Shown: positions 45,283 to 55,796, counted from the first letter of the stretch. The stretch: DNA of 64,000 nucleotides from Acanthosepion lycidas (GCA_963932145.1 OZ010600.1:55286220-55350219), one strand, 5' to 3'. Notes: generated by a model not told the origin, from the letters alone. Numbers and translations: made by a program.

Positions 45283-45790
45283 GGTTTGGTTTGGTTGGTT
45301 TTGTTTTACGGCATATCAACCTCAATAGGTCATTTAATGCCGACAAGATTTTAAAGATTAATTCGTATGAATAGAATATGTATTCTTTGTAAGAAATCAG
45401 TTTGTAGATCAGGTTTCATTGACGTATTTTTTAAGTGTTTTTATCGAGAGTAAAATTGCTGGTAATTTTATTTTTACCAAAAAAATATTACCGTTAATAT
45501 TTTTTTTTCTCTCAAAAATGTATTACTGGTATTTTTTTATTTTCAAAAAATATATTGCTGGTAATATATTTTTTCCAAAAATGTATTCCTGATACTTTTA
45601 CTATAAAAACCTATATTTACACTTTCATAGTGTTTTGACCCCAATTTGAGGGTTATGTATTTGCCATAGCTGTGACCCCTAACAGGCACTACCTAGGAAT
45701 AACAGCAATTTACAGGTGGTTCTTCGCTATTCAAAACCTCCTGGCCTTGCTGCCGGATGTAGTTTATCATCATACCCAGGACGCATTAAG
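45283..45790 (+). repeat. Repeat A, full-length
   Basis: Head tacggcatatcaacctcaat then ggtcatttaatgcc; internal ctggtaattttatttttacc-type subrepeats; tail blocks ctgtgacccctaacaggc, gtggttcttc and a single gatgtagtttatcatcatac unit. Confidence 0.75.
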
Positions 45791-45799
45791 TACCTGTGT

Positions 45800-46850
45800 T
45801 TGTAATAACAAATATATGAGCTGCCTCTCGTGAAGGTATTATTTCTTCGCTTTTCGTAAAGCGTTAATAGAGTAAAAAGGTTTTCTTTTTTTTATTGCAG
45901 ATGTTTATTTCTCCTGGCGTATGAATCTGCTCTTGTTTGTATCATTACTGAAACTTGTTTAAAATCATTTCGACAGTATTAATATTACGTTTTTTTCTCG
46001 ATTCAGTCATGAACATTCGACTACAAACCTACACATCTAACAATAAAAGGTTATACGCTTAAACGATCTTCTGCACACACGAACGTATGTATATATGTAT
46101 GTATGTAAGCATCGGCGCATCCACGGGAGCCTTTGAGTGATGCGCGTATCTAAAAATCTCTCCCACTGGGCAGATAACCTGTTTGGCAAGGTTGTTGGGG
46201 GATGCAAATTGTTTGAAGTCGAACTGCTGACCTGGCCCGGCGCCAAAACCGCCACTCAGCAAGTTCAGAAGCTGTGTTCAGATTTGCCTTTTACAGATCG
46301 AGTTGCCCGACCGCTGGACGAACGGGAGAATATTAGCAGCAATGGCGGACGCTCGACTCCGAGCTGCCTTAATCCAATCAAGATGGCAACACCACAGGGG
46401 AGATAACTCGTTCTGGTAATTGTATTCCGTTCAATCCTCGACTCAGTCTGGGGAGGGAGTTAATTTATACGTGCTGTGAAATCAAGGTGGAGAAATAAAA
46501 AAAAAAAAAAAAGAACCATCGGATAAAAAAAAAAAAAAGACGTTAAAAAGAAAGAAAAGAAATAGTCTCGAAACCACTTTAACACGTTTCTATTGCGATG
46601 ACATCCAGCAACGAATTACAAGACATAGCTTGTCCAAAGTTAAACGATCTGGCCTTTAGAAAATGCAAATGAATTTACAGTCAGTGCAGAAACGAGGAAT
46701 TTCCAGCACTGCAGGAAGCTTGTTATTCGAACTATAGCAATCATCTTTAAAATAAACTTCAAGTCGTTTCGATCGCCAAATCCCCGTTGCTCACCATGAG
46801 GAAATAAGTTGGCGTGTAAGGATAAAATGGAGATCATTTTACATAAATGA
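45800..46850. other. No recognised gene; relatively GC-rich unique stretch at 46100-46410
   Basis: 46100-46410 has balanced composition and CpGs, unlike its surroundings, with open frames on both strands (e.g. 46137-46406 plus, 46059-46262 minus) but no domain I recognise. An atgcaaat octamer is at 46204. Poly-A runs occur near 46500-46540. Confidence 0.3.
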
Positions 46851-46854
46851 AAGA

Positions 46855-47242
46855 ATCGATTAATATTTTACGTCTTATCAACCTTTTGCTGGTTATTTGG
46901 AGCCAGAAAATATTTTCTGATTGTAATACGTTTTCAAAGTTAATAATGATTTACTGATACGAGTCCTACTAATTAACCCATAACTGGAGGGGAGAAGAGG
47001 TGGATTTATACTTTACCCAAGAGTATTTGCACGTAAGCGAATATAACAAACCCGACTTGAATTGGAACTCGGCTCTCAGATTTCCAATTCGGAGCCGTTA
47101 TCATATTACACCACCCGTATATACAAGCTTACAGCACCTAGTATTTCGAACCAATCACCCATCTAGGTACTGTCTAGGCCCGACGTTGCTTAACTACAGT
47201 GATCGTACGAGAATCGGTGTTTCAACGGGATTTTCCGTAAAT
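46855..47242 (-). repeat. 5S-rRNA-derived SINE (SINE3-like)
   Basis: Head (minus strand 47242 to 47125) is a full-length 5S-like sequence: TTGAAACACCGATTCTCG, GTTAAGCAACGTCGGGCC, CAGTACCTAGATGGGTGA and GGTGCTGTAAGCTT, diverged from functional 5S. It is followed by a body with the shared domain at 46969-47018 and an end resembling the repeat A head near 46865. 5S-headed SINEs are transcribed by pol III and mobilised by LINEs. Confidence 0.75.
47125..47242 (-). pseudogene. 5S rRNA-like sequence (SINE head)
   Basis: About 118 bp, the length of 5S rRNA. The internal promoter regions (A-box-like GTTAAGCAACGT; C-box-like AGTACCTAGATGGGTGA) are recognisable, but many positions differ from animal 5S, e.g. 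at the usual CCGCCTGGGAATACC stretch. Not a functional rRNA gene. Confidence 0.7.
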
Positions 47243-47357
47243 ATAAAGATGAAATACAGATGATTTTAAAATAGATGTGTCTTGCAGAAATATGGAGATC
47301 AATCAAAACAGAAATTATTTATTTCTAAATGAATTTCAAAACATTTCGATTGCTATG

Positions 47358-47602
47358 CATTGTGAGACCGGAACTACCTACACAATAGACTTTTCCAGGA
47401 CTATATTAAGTATGCGACACAACACTCTACACAGAGAGAGAGAAAGAGACAGAGAGAGCCATGTACGACTACCAGTATTGGACACTAACATATAGTAAGC
47501 TCCGCTTACACTATCTCTGTAACCTGTTGTTAATATATCTTTCTTACATCTAATCTGTGTTCCGTGTTTTCCTTCTGTGGTCTCGACTTTGGCCCCACAT
47601 CA
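47358..47602 (+). repeat. 5' LTR
   Basis: Starts cattgtgagaccggaactac, ends ccccacatca. Contains a gaga-rich tract near 47440 and promoter-like AT-rich parts; no clear TATA assigned. Differs from the 3' LTR by scattered substitutions and small length changes in the gaga tract. Confidence 0.93.
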
Positions 47603-47603
47603 G

Positions 47604-47616
47604 TGGAGACGAGGAT
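47604..47616 (+). other. Primer binding site, tRNA-Ser-like
   Basis: TGGAGACGAGGAT matches at 12 of 13 positions the complement of the 3' end of tRNA-Ser(GCU) (from memory TGGCGACGAGGAT). The LTR-end plus TGGCGAC sequence is repeated at 47659 and 47726. Confidence 0.65.
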
Positions 47617-48412
47617 TCGAGAAACGCACTCACGGCGAAACCTCAATACCTTACCAGTCCCACATCAGTGGCGACAAAGAATTCGAGAAACGCATTCACG
47701 CCGAAAATCGCAATACCTTGCCAGTCCCACATCAGTGGCGACAGAAAGATTCGAGATTTTCGTTCTCACCATATCAATAGCGACAGAGTACTCGAAAAAT
47801 ACACAGAAACTCCACGCGTTCCCACACCAGTGTTGAACGAGAAATTAAGCTGGTATTACTACATTAGCGATTTAAACGCAACACCCAGCGTCTACATATA
47901 AAAAATAAATATATTCCGATACCAAACAGCAGTGACGAGCAGTGATTCGACATCTACGGAATATTAAAGTCTGTCCAAATAACAATACGAGAAAGATTTC
48001 TTACACACCCACACACGGATAAAAACAGTTGTTCGTAAAACAAACTGAAAACACAAGAGCAGAAGTACTACCATTGTACTAAAAATATTTTTTATGTAAC
48101 TGAGTTGAACTCGTGGATAAAATTATTCCCCCCTCAAATTCACTGAGGTGAGTATTCTCTTTTTGTACCTCTATAAAAAAAAATACATAAATGTGGTGAA
48201 AATTTATACAATTACGTTAAAATTAACGGAACCACGGAATTGCAAAAAAGCTAAACACATAATTAGTTTAGTTTAACTAATTGTCTGACCATATTTCTTT
48301 TTTTTCTTTTTGTGTAAAAGAAAAAAAAATCCAAGATTTTTTTGTGTACCTCCCCTTGGTACACGGGTTTCAAAGCAACAAAAGAATCGCTGTTATTTTT
48401 GTTTGTCTAAAC

Positions 48413-49475
48413 ATGAAAGATTTTCAAAAAGTAATTGCCCAAATGCTAAAAGTAAATTTAGATCAGCAACAAAAATCAGATGAAAGACAACTGTTTTTGG
48501 AATTACATAAACAACAAATGGAATTCAAAAAAATTACGCTTCAGAATGCTGAACTACAACAGAAACAACTTAAAGAATTACTCGTAAATGCATTAAAAGG
48601 CTCAAACTCTGAAAAACAATGTTCTCCCAGAGTACAATCTACAATTCAATGGAAACCTTTGAATACGTACCAGAGAACGACAAAGCGTTCTAGGCTTTTT
48701 ACAGGCGCTACGAAGATATTTTCAACGTAGACTGTGAACAATGGTCCAGTAAAAAAAAAGGTACGTCTACTATTGAGAAAACTGGGAACTACAGAACATA
48801 GTAGGTTCGTAGACTTCATACTACCCAAGAAAACCGCTAACTTGGATTTTTCAGAGACTATTAAGCTCCTTTCGGAACTATTTGGGCCTAACACAACCTT
48901 GTTCCACAAACGTTGGAAATGTCTGAACACAGTCAAAGACAACCAGCAAGATTTTCTAACGTTTGCAGCATCGGTAAACAAGCTCTGTAATGATTTTAAA
49001 ATTAGCCGAACTGACTGCCGATGATTTTAAGTGCTTAATTTTCGCACAAGGTCTAGTATCAGCAGCAGACGCCGAAGTCAGACGATGGGTACTGACTAAG
49101 CTTGAGAACGAACAAAGATTAACTCTCCAAAAACTGGCAGAGAACTGTCAAAGAGTAATATCTGTAAAGTGTGACTCAAACACTATCGAGGAATCAGGTG
49201 TGGCTCTGATTAATAAAATCAGAAGTAAGTCTACCTCCTATTCCCCTCAAAAAGACAAAAGGCAAGTCTCATGTCCTAAATTCCGCAGTAACCAAAACCC
49301 AAATAGATTAAAGAAACCGCCTGGACCATGTTACCATTGTGGTAAATGGCATTGGATGAAATTCTGTCCAGTTAAGAACAAAAAATATTGCAAAAATTGC
49401 AATAAAAGTGGGCATACTTTAACTTCGTGCTGGTACGCCAACAGAACGAGAAAATCCAAAAATAAAATTAGGTAA
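48413..49475 (+). pseudogene. gag: Gag of the mag-like gypsy element, frameshifted
   Basis: Start at the ATG at 48413 (MKDFQKVIAQML); the longer ORF beginning at 48281 includes untranslated leader. The N-terminus is Gln-rich and probably coiled coil (QQKSDERQLFLELHKQQMEF). The frame shifts near 48690-48740 and 48985, so three pieces together resemble one capsid protein: SRFVDFILPKKTANL and LSELFGPNTTLFHKRW, then FKCLIFAQGLVSAADAEVRR. The C-terminal nucleocapsid has two CCHC knuckles (numbered from 48990): C114-C117-H121-C126, with one residue less than usual before His, and C134-C137-H142-C147. Gag packages the element RNA. Confidence 0.85.
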
Positions 49476-49523
49476 GCTCAATCTGACAATATTGTCGATA
49501 GGAATGTAAGAAAATATGTAACT

Positions 49524-49916
49524 GTGGATATTTTCAATAAGTCCATTAAATTCCAGCTTGACTCGGGTTCTGAACTTTCAACCATTAACTGGCGTACTTG
49601 GCGAAAATTAAACAAGCCGACCTTATTAAAAACGGATAATACAGCAAAATCCGTAACTGGCGAAAAGATTAACATTTTAGGCGAGGTAATACTTACAGTA
49701 ACACTAAATGGAGTGACCAAAAAACTCAAAGCCTATGTATTGAAAACTTCAGATAACTTATTTGGAACTGATTGGATAGAAAAATTCAATCTTTGGGATT
49801 GCCCAATGAGTACATTTTGTCGCAAGATGCAAAGTACAACGTCCAATTTGGTAAATCTAAAAAAGGAACAACAATTTCCCCAGGTTTTTTTCTGGCGGCC
49901 TTGGGAAATGTACTAA
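49524..49916 (+). pseudogene. Retroelement aspartic protease
   Basis: FQLDSGSELSTI (D13 of this ORF) is the aspartic protease active-site loop, followed by GEKINILGEVILTV and NLFGTDWIEKFNL, the typical flap and ILG/GxD regions of gypsy proteases. It would process Gag-Pol. The frame ends at 49916, just before the RT frame; a shift separates it from gag. Confidence 0.8.
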
Positions 49917-49917
49917 A

Positions 49918-51150
49918 ATGAAAGCTAAGTTCAAGGTGAAGGACGGTGCACAACCGGTATTCAAAAAGAAACGGAATGTCCCTTTCGCTGCTCTAGAGCA
50001 AATCAATAAAGAGTTAGATAGACTCGAACAAGCAGGTATTCTGTCAAAAACAGATTTCAGTGAGTGGGCAACACCTACGTTCTACGTAAAAAAGAAGTCC
50101 AATCAAATACGAATATGCGCAGACTTTTCCACAGGGTTAAACGATGCCTTGCAAGATCACCACTATCCTCTCCCAAGCCCTGAAGAAATTTTCATAAACT
50201 CAATGGTGGAAAGATTTTTTTCTAAAATCGACATCTCGGACGCATACCCTCAGATAGAGGTGGAAGAAGAAAGTTCCAAATTGCTCTGCATAAACACCCA
50301 TAGAGGGTTATACAAATACAATAGACTGGCTTTTGGAGTAAAGGTTGCGCCTGCAATTTTCCAGCAGGTCATGGACGCCATGCTGGGCGATCTTGACGAC
50401 GCAACAGCCTATTTGGATGATATACTAGTTACTAGTAAAACTATCGCAGATCACCGGAACCATATAATAAACGTATTCGAAAAGATACAAGAATACGGTT
50501 TTAAGGTTAAGGAGGCAAAGTGTGACTTTTTCTTACCAGAGATTAAATACTTATGTCACATTATAAATAAAGACGGTCGTCGGCCGGATCCAGAAAGAGC
50601 CAACGCGATCAAAAACATGCCGGCCCCAGATAACGTTCAAGCGTTACAAAGCTTCCTCAGCTTAGCTAACTTTTACCAAGGGTTCATTAAGAACATGCAA
50701 AATTTGAGAGGGCCTCTCAACCAACTTTTAAAAAAGGACAAACCATGGTCATGGACCCCGGAATGCCAAGACTCATTCGAGAAGATCAAGAAAGCTCTTA
50801 CTTCAGACCTCTCCCTCACCCATTACGACCCTAGTCTCGACATCATAGTCGCAAGTGATGCAAGCTCGTACGGCATAGGTGCTTGCATTTTACATAAACT
50901 GCCAGATGGTTCGCGAAAAGCTGTGCCTCACGCATCAAGATCTCTACTTCCAGCTGAGAAACAATATTCTCAAATAGAGAAAGAGGCTCTAGGGTTAATA
51001 TTCGCTGTGACAAAGTTTCACAGATATCTACATGGTAGACGGTTCATACTGCAGATAGATCATAAACCTCTAATTAAAATTTTTGGTTCTAAAAAGGTCT
51101 GCCAGTATATACTGCAAATAGACTACTTCGTTGGGGAACGATTCTCTTAA
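49918..51150 (+). CDS. pol: Gypsy RT and RNase H, open fragment
   Basis: 410 open codons. RT: D105 in FSKIDISDAYPQIEV, AFGVKVAPAIFQQ, YLDD at 155-158 (ATAYLDDILV), then the thumb with LCHIINKDGRRPDPER. RNase H: D304 (IIVASDAS), E346 (QIEKEALGL), D371 (QIDHKPL). After about 51095 (IFGSKK) the frame is lost: the expected RNase H end (a HADSLSKL segment with the final Asp) is in another frame at about 51190. All RT catalytic residues are present. The first Met is a residual, not a true start, because pol would be read on from protease. Confidence 0.92.
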   Translation: MKAKFKVKDGAQPVFKKKRNVPFAALEQINKELDRLEQAGILSKTDFSEWATPTFYVKKKSNQIRICADFSTGLNDALQDHHYPLPSPEEIFINSMVERFFSKIDISDAYPQIEVEEESSKLLCINTHRGLYKYNRLAFGVKVAPAIFQQVMDAMLGDLDDATAYLDDILVTSKTIADHRNHIINVFEKIQEYGFKVKEAKCDFFLPEIKYLCHIINKDGRRPDPERANAIKNMPAPDNVQALQSFLSLANFYQGFIKNMQNLRGPLNQLLKKDKPWSWTPECQDSFEKIKKALTSDLSLTHYDPSLDIIVASDASSYGIGACILHKLPDGSRKAVPHASRSLLPAEKQYSQIEKEALGLIFAVTKFHRYLHGRRFILQIDHKPLIKIFGSKKVCQYILQIDYFVGERFS

Positions 51151-51195
51151 ACTATAATTTCAAGATAGAGTTCCTAACATCCAAAAATATTTGCC

Positions 51196-51957
51196 ATGCA
51201 GACAGTTTATCGAAACTCTATTCCAAAAAATACAGAAGTCTTTGAAGACTCCATCATTGCTACTCTAAGGACAAACTGTGAAATCAAAAACATGATCGCG
51301 AGTACCATAAGAGAGCTCCCAGTTACTTTGGCCGACATAAAAAGGGAGTCTCGAGAGGATGAATTCATTCAATCCATAAAAAGCAAAATTCGCAACAAAG
51401 ACCCCAATGTGCCTGAAGTTTTCTCCCTCTGCGATGATGTCCTACTATACAATGACCGCGTAGTGTTTCCAAACTGCCTACAAAGAAAAATCCTCAGGGA
51501 TTTTCACATGGGACATCCGGGGAAGAACCGTACGAAAAGCCTCATGCGCTGCTATGTTTATTGGCCAAACATGGACAAGGACATAGCAGACATGATAGAA
51601 TCATGCAAAGGATGCGCGCTTGCAGCAAAAGCTCCAACCACAACGTGCAAACCATGGCCGAAAACAGATCATCCATGGCAAAGAATTCATATCGATTTTG
51701 CAGGGCCTATAGACAACATGTACTACCTCATTGTTGTGGATAGCCACTCAAAATGGCCTGAGGTCCTACAATGCAAAAGACCAACCACAAACTGCACGAT
51801 CGGATTTCTACACGAGATATTCGCGCGTTTTGGCGTGGTAGATTGTGTAGTTACAGATAATGGCACTCAATTCACATCAGGTGAATTTAGAGACTTCTGC
51901 AAGTCATATCAGGTGTATTACAACACCTCAGTACCACCCTAGGTCGAATGGCCAGGC
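51196..51957 (+). pseudogene. Gypsy integrase, frameshifted, catalytic Glu lost
   Basis: Zinc domain: H104, H107 (FHMGHPGK), C137, C140 (SCKGC). Core: D157 (IHIDFAG) and D211 (VTDNGTQF). The frame is lost near 51925; in the next frame the YHPRSNGQA motif continues, but the codon at 51959-51961 is GGA, giving Gly where the family has the catalytic Glu before RFVDTLKR. Without that Glu the DDE triad is incomplete. Further integrase C-terminal sequence (DKVFFKAYKNN, FWKVGTIKQRIGELVYIV) is at 52078-52308. Confidence 0.88.
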
Positions 51958-52077
51958 CGGAAGGTTCGTGGACACTTTAAAAAGGGCTTGAAAAAAAGGA
52001 ACTAGGCACACCGACAGATAGAGCATTGCAACAGTTTCTGCAGGTGTATCGGATAACCCTTTTATCCGAACACGCCT

Positions 52078-52308
52078 ATGGGAAGCTTGCCTGCAAAAAC
52101 AATGTTCGCAAGGAAAATCAAGTCTGTTTTCGACAAACTTATTCCACGGCAAGCAAAGTTAAAAAACCCAAAAAAAACCGTATCGCTTCATAAGAAATAT
52201 TTCAATCCTGGCGATAAAGTTTTTTTCAAGGCTTACAAAAACAACATAACATTCTGGAAAGTAGGCACCATAAAACAAAGAATTGGCGAACTGGTCTATA
52301 TTGTCTAA
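52078..52308 (+). pseudogene. Gypsy integrase C-terminal part
   Basis: KLIPRQAKLKNPKKTVSLHK, NPGDKVFFKAYKNN and WKVGTIKQRIGELVYIV form the small beta-barrel DNA-binding end of gypsy integrases. In a different frame from the core. Confidence 0.75.
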
Positions 52309-52565
52309 GGACCGAAAAACACTCACAAACGCCATTGGAACCAGCTCAGAAAATGCCGTTTGAAGGAATCGGAGGAATCACTACAAAATAACTGTGAAGA
52401 GCCGATCGACGTAATTTTCGATACGCCCCAAGTCTCTCCTGAAGTGTGACGCTCAGGAAGGAAAAGGAAATTTACTCAACCGCTCGACGTAAATCCCAAG
52501 AGGAAAAAGTATTAACAGTTTTATTGTTTCTCTCCTTGTCAAAAAGAAAACTCTTGGAAGGTGGG

Positions 52566-52808
52566 TATTGTGAGACCGGAACTACCTACACAATAGACTC
52601 TTCCAGGTCTATATTAAGTATGCGACACAACACTCTAGAGAGAGAGATAGAGAGACAGTGAGAGCCGCGTACGACTACCAGTATTGAACACTAACATATA
52701 GTAAGCTCCGCTTACACTATCTCTGTAACCTGTTGTTAATATATCTTTCTTACATCTAATCCGTGTTCCGTGTTTTCCTTCTGTGGTCCCGACTTTGGCC
52801 CCACATCA
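52566..52808 (+). repeat. 3' LTR
   Basis: Starts tattgtgagaccggaactac after the purine tract ggaaggtggg, ends ccccacatca, followed by target duplication ctatg. Confidence 0.93.
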
Positions 52809-52879
52809 CTATGTTTTCGCCCTTCATCAGCTCTCCGTGTGAAAATCGGTTGGATAAAATGATTTGTCTTGTTTAAATG

Positions 52880-53560
52880 CCCTGGGTTTCTTCTTTGTGC
52901 CGCAGCAGGATGTTGACGATCATGGCTCTCCACAATCTCCTTCCCTTAGTAGCTTTTAGTAAAATTTGTCTTTTTCCTGCCTCACCGATTCCCTGTTCTA
53001 CCAGACATTTCCAAAAGCTCACTGCTTCCCCTTTCTCCTTCTTGCCTTCAATATGTCTTGTGAGTGTGACATTTCCTAAATCCACTTTCCTCATTATGTG
53101 CCCTAGAAATACCAACTGTCTCTTTTTGATTTTAAATAAAAGTGTCCTTTTTTGTTCCCATTTTCTCTGAAACGTCGTCGTTGCTCACATGTTCGGCCCA
53201 TACTATTCTCAGCCGCCTTCTGTAGAACCATGTTTCTGTTGCCTAATGTCTCGTCTTCATTTGAGAGGGGACTGTCCAACTTCACTCCCATATAGAAGAA
53301 CTCTTATTACATAACGGCCCAGTATTCTTTTATGTGTTTCTAACGAAGTTTTCCTGTTTCTTAATATTTTGCTTAGCTTTTGGAAGGCATCGTTCTTATC
53401 CCAAATCGACTTCAGATTTCGGTGTCGCATTTTCCTAGATATTTCAATTTTGGTACTTGCTTGATTTTGATATCTCTAATTTGTAATTAGCAGGTTGGGC
53501 TCCTCTTTTTGCTGACAGCTGTATGCTTTTTCTTCTCACAATTGATATTTAGTCCTTTCT
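52880..53560 (-). mobile_element. RTE-like LINE 3' part
   Basis: The minus strand reads QIRDIKIKQVPKLKYLGK, GIRTMPSKS, SMGRTCEQRRRFRENGNK, FLGHIMRKVDLGNVTLTRHI, CLVEQGIGEAGKRQILLKAT and RRLWRAMIVNILLRHKEE, the best-preserved C-terminal end of this family here. Frames broken near 53100-53120 and 53290. Confidence 0.8.
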
Positions 53561-53609
53561 TCTTGCTTTCCTTTACTACTGTCTGTATTTTGATCACAGA
53601 CAAGAATTT

Positions 53610-53815
53610 TCATGATGTAAAGATAGGAATTGGCTTTGAGAATAAAAAGCAGGAAAATTTTGTTAGAAACAAAAAGAGTGCTGAACTGCAATGTAATATA
53701 TCTCCTCTTACATGGCAGTAAATAATGAAGAATTTTTTTCTCACAGATGAAAAGAAAAGTCGAGGCAACAGAGGTGTGGTTCTTTAGAAGTATGCTGAAA
53801 GTACCTTAAAATAAT
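53610..53815 (+). mobile_element. RTE-like LINE fragment
   Basis: The plus strand has gaaacaaaaagagtgctgaa then ctgcaatgtaatatat, and gatgaaaagaaaagtcgagg then caacagaggtgtggttc, matching the KTKKRVLNCYVIS and QMKTRLEATEVWF region. Head to head with the previous fragment. Confidence 0.55.
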
Positions 53816-53934
53816 ACCATAAATAACACTCCCTAGATATTTAAATCGTTGTACTTCTTGATTTTGGTATATCCAATTTTTAATTCGCATGTTGGAATTA
53901 AACCCGAAACTCAACTATATAAATGTTTTTTTTT

Positions 53935-54150
53935 TTTTTTCAAATGGAATGAGTCATACCATTTCCCAAGAGTATTCTCACGTAAATAAAATGTAATGAA
54001 TTTGAATGGAATATAAGGCGCTTATTAATTATCAGAGAGAAATGTCATGTCCTGCGTAGAAAAACTAATTTTTAGTGCATGGACTTTTAAGATTGTTACT
54101 CGAGCCGCTTTACAGAAGCGAGTTGCAATTCCAGTTGCATCGTTATATAC
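53935..54150 (+). repeat. SINE-like body fragment
   Basis: cccaagagtattctcacgta matches acccaagagtatttgcacgt at 47018 in the 5S SINE. A gcgagttgcaattccagttg block resembles 47050-47090. Confidence 0.4.
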
Positions 54151-54151
54151 A

Positions 54152-54830
54152 ACTAGCAGTAGAGCCCGGCGTTGCCTGGCGATGTAACAGTAAGAGATAG
54201 ATCAAGTATCAACCATCATAAAGACTGAAAAATAAAATTGACAATGATTATTGTTTAAGGTTGACGGACACACATTAGTTTTTTGGGTTTTTTTTTTTTT
54301 TTGCGAATTGGTCAAACCCAAACTCAAACAAAAACATTGTTTTCAATCGTTATGAGTCTACCGATTGAATAGAATTTTATTATAAACAATTGTCGTGTAA
54401 ATGGAATTTTTAAAGCATTCTGAATGTAAAAATAAAGAAAAAAGTGTGTAAGACAATAAGAAACACTACCTGCCAAAAAAAAGTGAAGTTTTGTTGAAAC
54501 CAGTTGATAAATGTAGGAAATCCGATCCCATATATAAACGAACACACACACACACACAAACAACCTGGGTTTTATAATAAGTATAACTCGATATGAGTTG
54601 TCTCCCTTCCATTCTGGCGACAGCGATGCCTCTTAATCGTGTTTTCAAATTGATTTCGTGCAAAAACAATTGTGTTTTTCCAATTTTGGCACTGTCAGAA
54701 CCACCGCAAGGTAATTTTACGTAGTCCTGTGAAGTTTTGTTGAAATCGGTTGAAAAATGTAGGAAATCCGATCCAATATATAAACATACAGACACACAAC
54801 CTGGGTTTTATAATAAGTATGATTTCGCGG
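54152..54830 (+). repeat. Interspersed repeat with gcccggcgttgcc head, duplicated tail
   Basis: Starts ctagcagtagagcccggcgt. The tail gaagttttgttgaaa-c-gttga...aggaaatccgatcc...(ac)n...aacctgggttttataataag occurs twice (54484-54585, 54731-54822). A related head is at 57085. Similar heads and tails are widespread in invertebrate genomes; I cannot assign the class. Confidence 0.5.
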
Positions 54831-54835
54831 ATATC

Positions 54836-54985
54836 CTTTGGAAAAGTATGAATCCACCTCTTCTCCCCAAGCTATGGGTTAATTAGTAAGACCTGTATCA
54901 GTAAATGATTATTATCTCCAAAATATTCTGACAATGTAAAATGTCTTCTGGCTTTAATTAACCTGTAAATGGTTGATAAGCCGTA
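54836..54985 (+). repeat. SINE body domain
   Basis: agtatgaatccacctcttct then ccccaagctatgggttaatt, shared with 46969-47018 and 17040-17092; ends with the reverse of a repeat A-like head (tggttgataagccgtaaaa). Confidence 0.5.
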
Positions 54986-55103
54986 AAAAAAATCAATCAA
55001 TCTGCCTTATCCTCACCATCGCCTAATAGTGGGAGTAAGGCTTATTTATCGCTACAGGCGAGACAAGAATAACATGGCTACTAATGGGAGAGGGAACAGA
55101 AAA

Positions 55104-55440
55104 TTTTTATACAGGGTATTCATAAAATCTTGATACAGGCAAAAATGCATATTTTCAAGAAATGTGAATTTTCAGCAACATTTTATTGAATTGGAATACT
55201 AACAAATAAAGTCTTCAAAATTATTTCCATCATTTGTGATGCAAAGGTTGATGCGCTTTGCAAGACTCACGTGAACTCGATGCAATGACTACACATTGTC
55301 GCTAATTTTAACACATTCACTCTTTGCACATTGCATCTGTCATTTTCATTGAGTACACTTTTCTCCTTGAGCATACCCCAGAAAAAGAAGCCATTTCTTT
55401 CTTCTTTTGACAAAACCATGTTTAATTTTTGGAGGTAAAA
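55104..55440 (-). mobile_element. Mariner-like transposon, 3' end
   Basis: The minus strand reads FFFWGMLKEKSVLNENDRCN and later a RVNVLKLATMCSHCIEFT region, the end of mariner-like transposases (FFLWG motif), broken by stops. The end agggtattcataaaatcttg at 55116 resembles a terminal repeat. The catalytic part is absent. Confidence 0.65.
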
Positions 55441-55527
55441 AAATATGGTTAAGGAAATTTCCTATTTGTCTAGACTTTATATATATTATATATATGTAAA
55501 AGTAAAATTTGAACATTGTAATTTTAT

Positions 55528-55576
<49 letters not shown>
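55528..55576 (+). repeat. (TA)n microsatellite
   Basis: ta repeats within AT-rich DNA. Confidence 0.95.
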
Positions 55577-55581
<5 letters not shown>

Positions 55582-55796
55582 TTTATTTATATTTATATAT
55601 TTATATTTATATAGCGGCCATAATATAAGGAACGGAAACAACAGAGACATAAATATGTGTATTACTTAAAAAGTAATGCATGATTAGCAATGAAATTTTT
55701 ACCGAATAAAGATTAGGGTGTAATGCATAAATATTATACAAAGTTACAAAAATTTACATAATAGTTTTTTTTTAAATAGTTTTTTGTAGAAAACGG

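Larger units (their letters stand above)
47358..52808 (+). mobile_element. Ty3/gypsy LTR retrotransposon, mag-like, complete ends
   Basis: 5,451 bp between CTATG target duplications (47353-47357, 52809-52813). LTRs of 245 and 243 bp match closely. Order: LTR, primer site, gag with two zinc knuckles, protease, RT, RNase H, integrase, a polypurine-like aaggtggg, LTR. A tRNA-Ser-like primer site and this arrangement suggest the mag lineage. Near-matching LTRs imply a fairly young insertion, but gag and pol carry frameshifts and the integrase has lost its catalytic Glu. Confidence 0.93.

Noticed and set aside
47125..47242. Functional 5S rRNA gene
   Set aside because: Too many differences in normally conserved 5S positions, a single copy, and joined to a SINE-like body.
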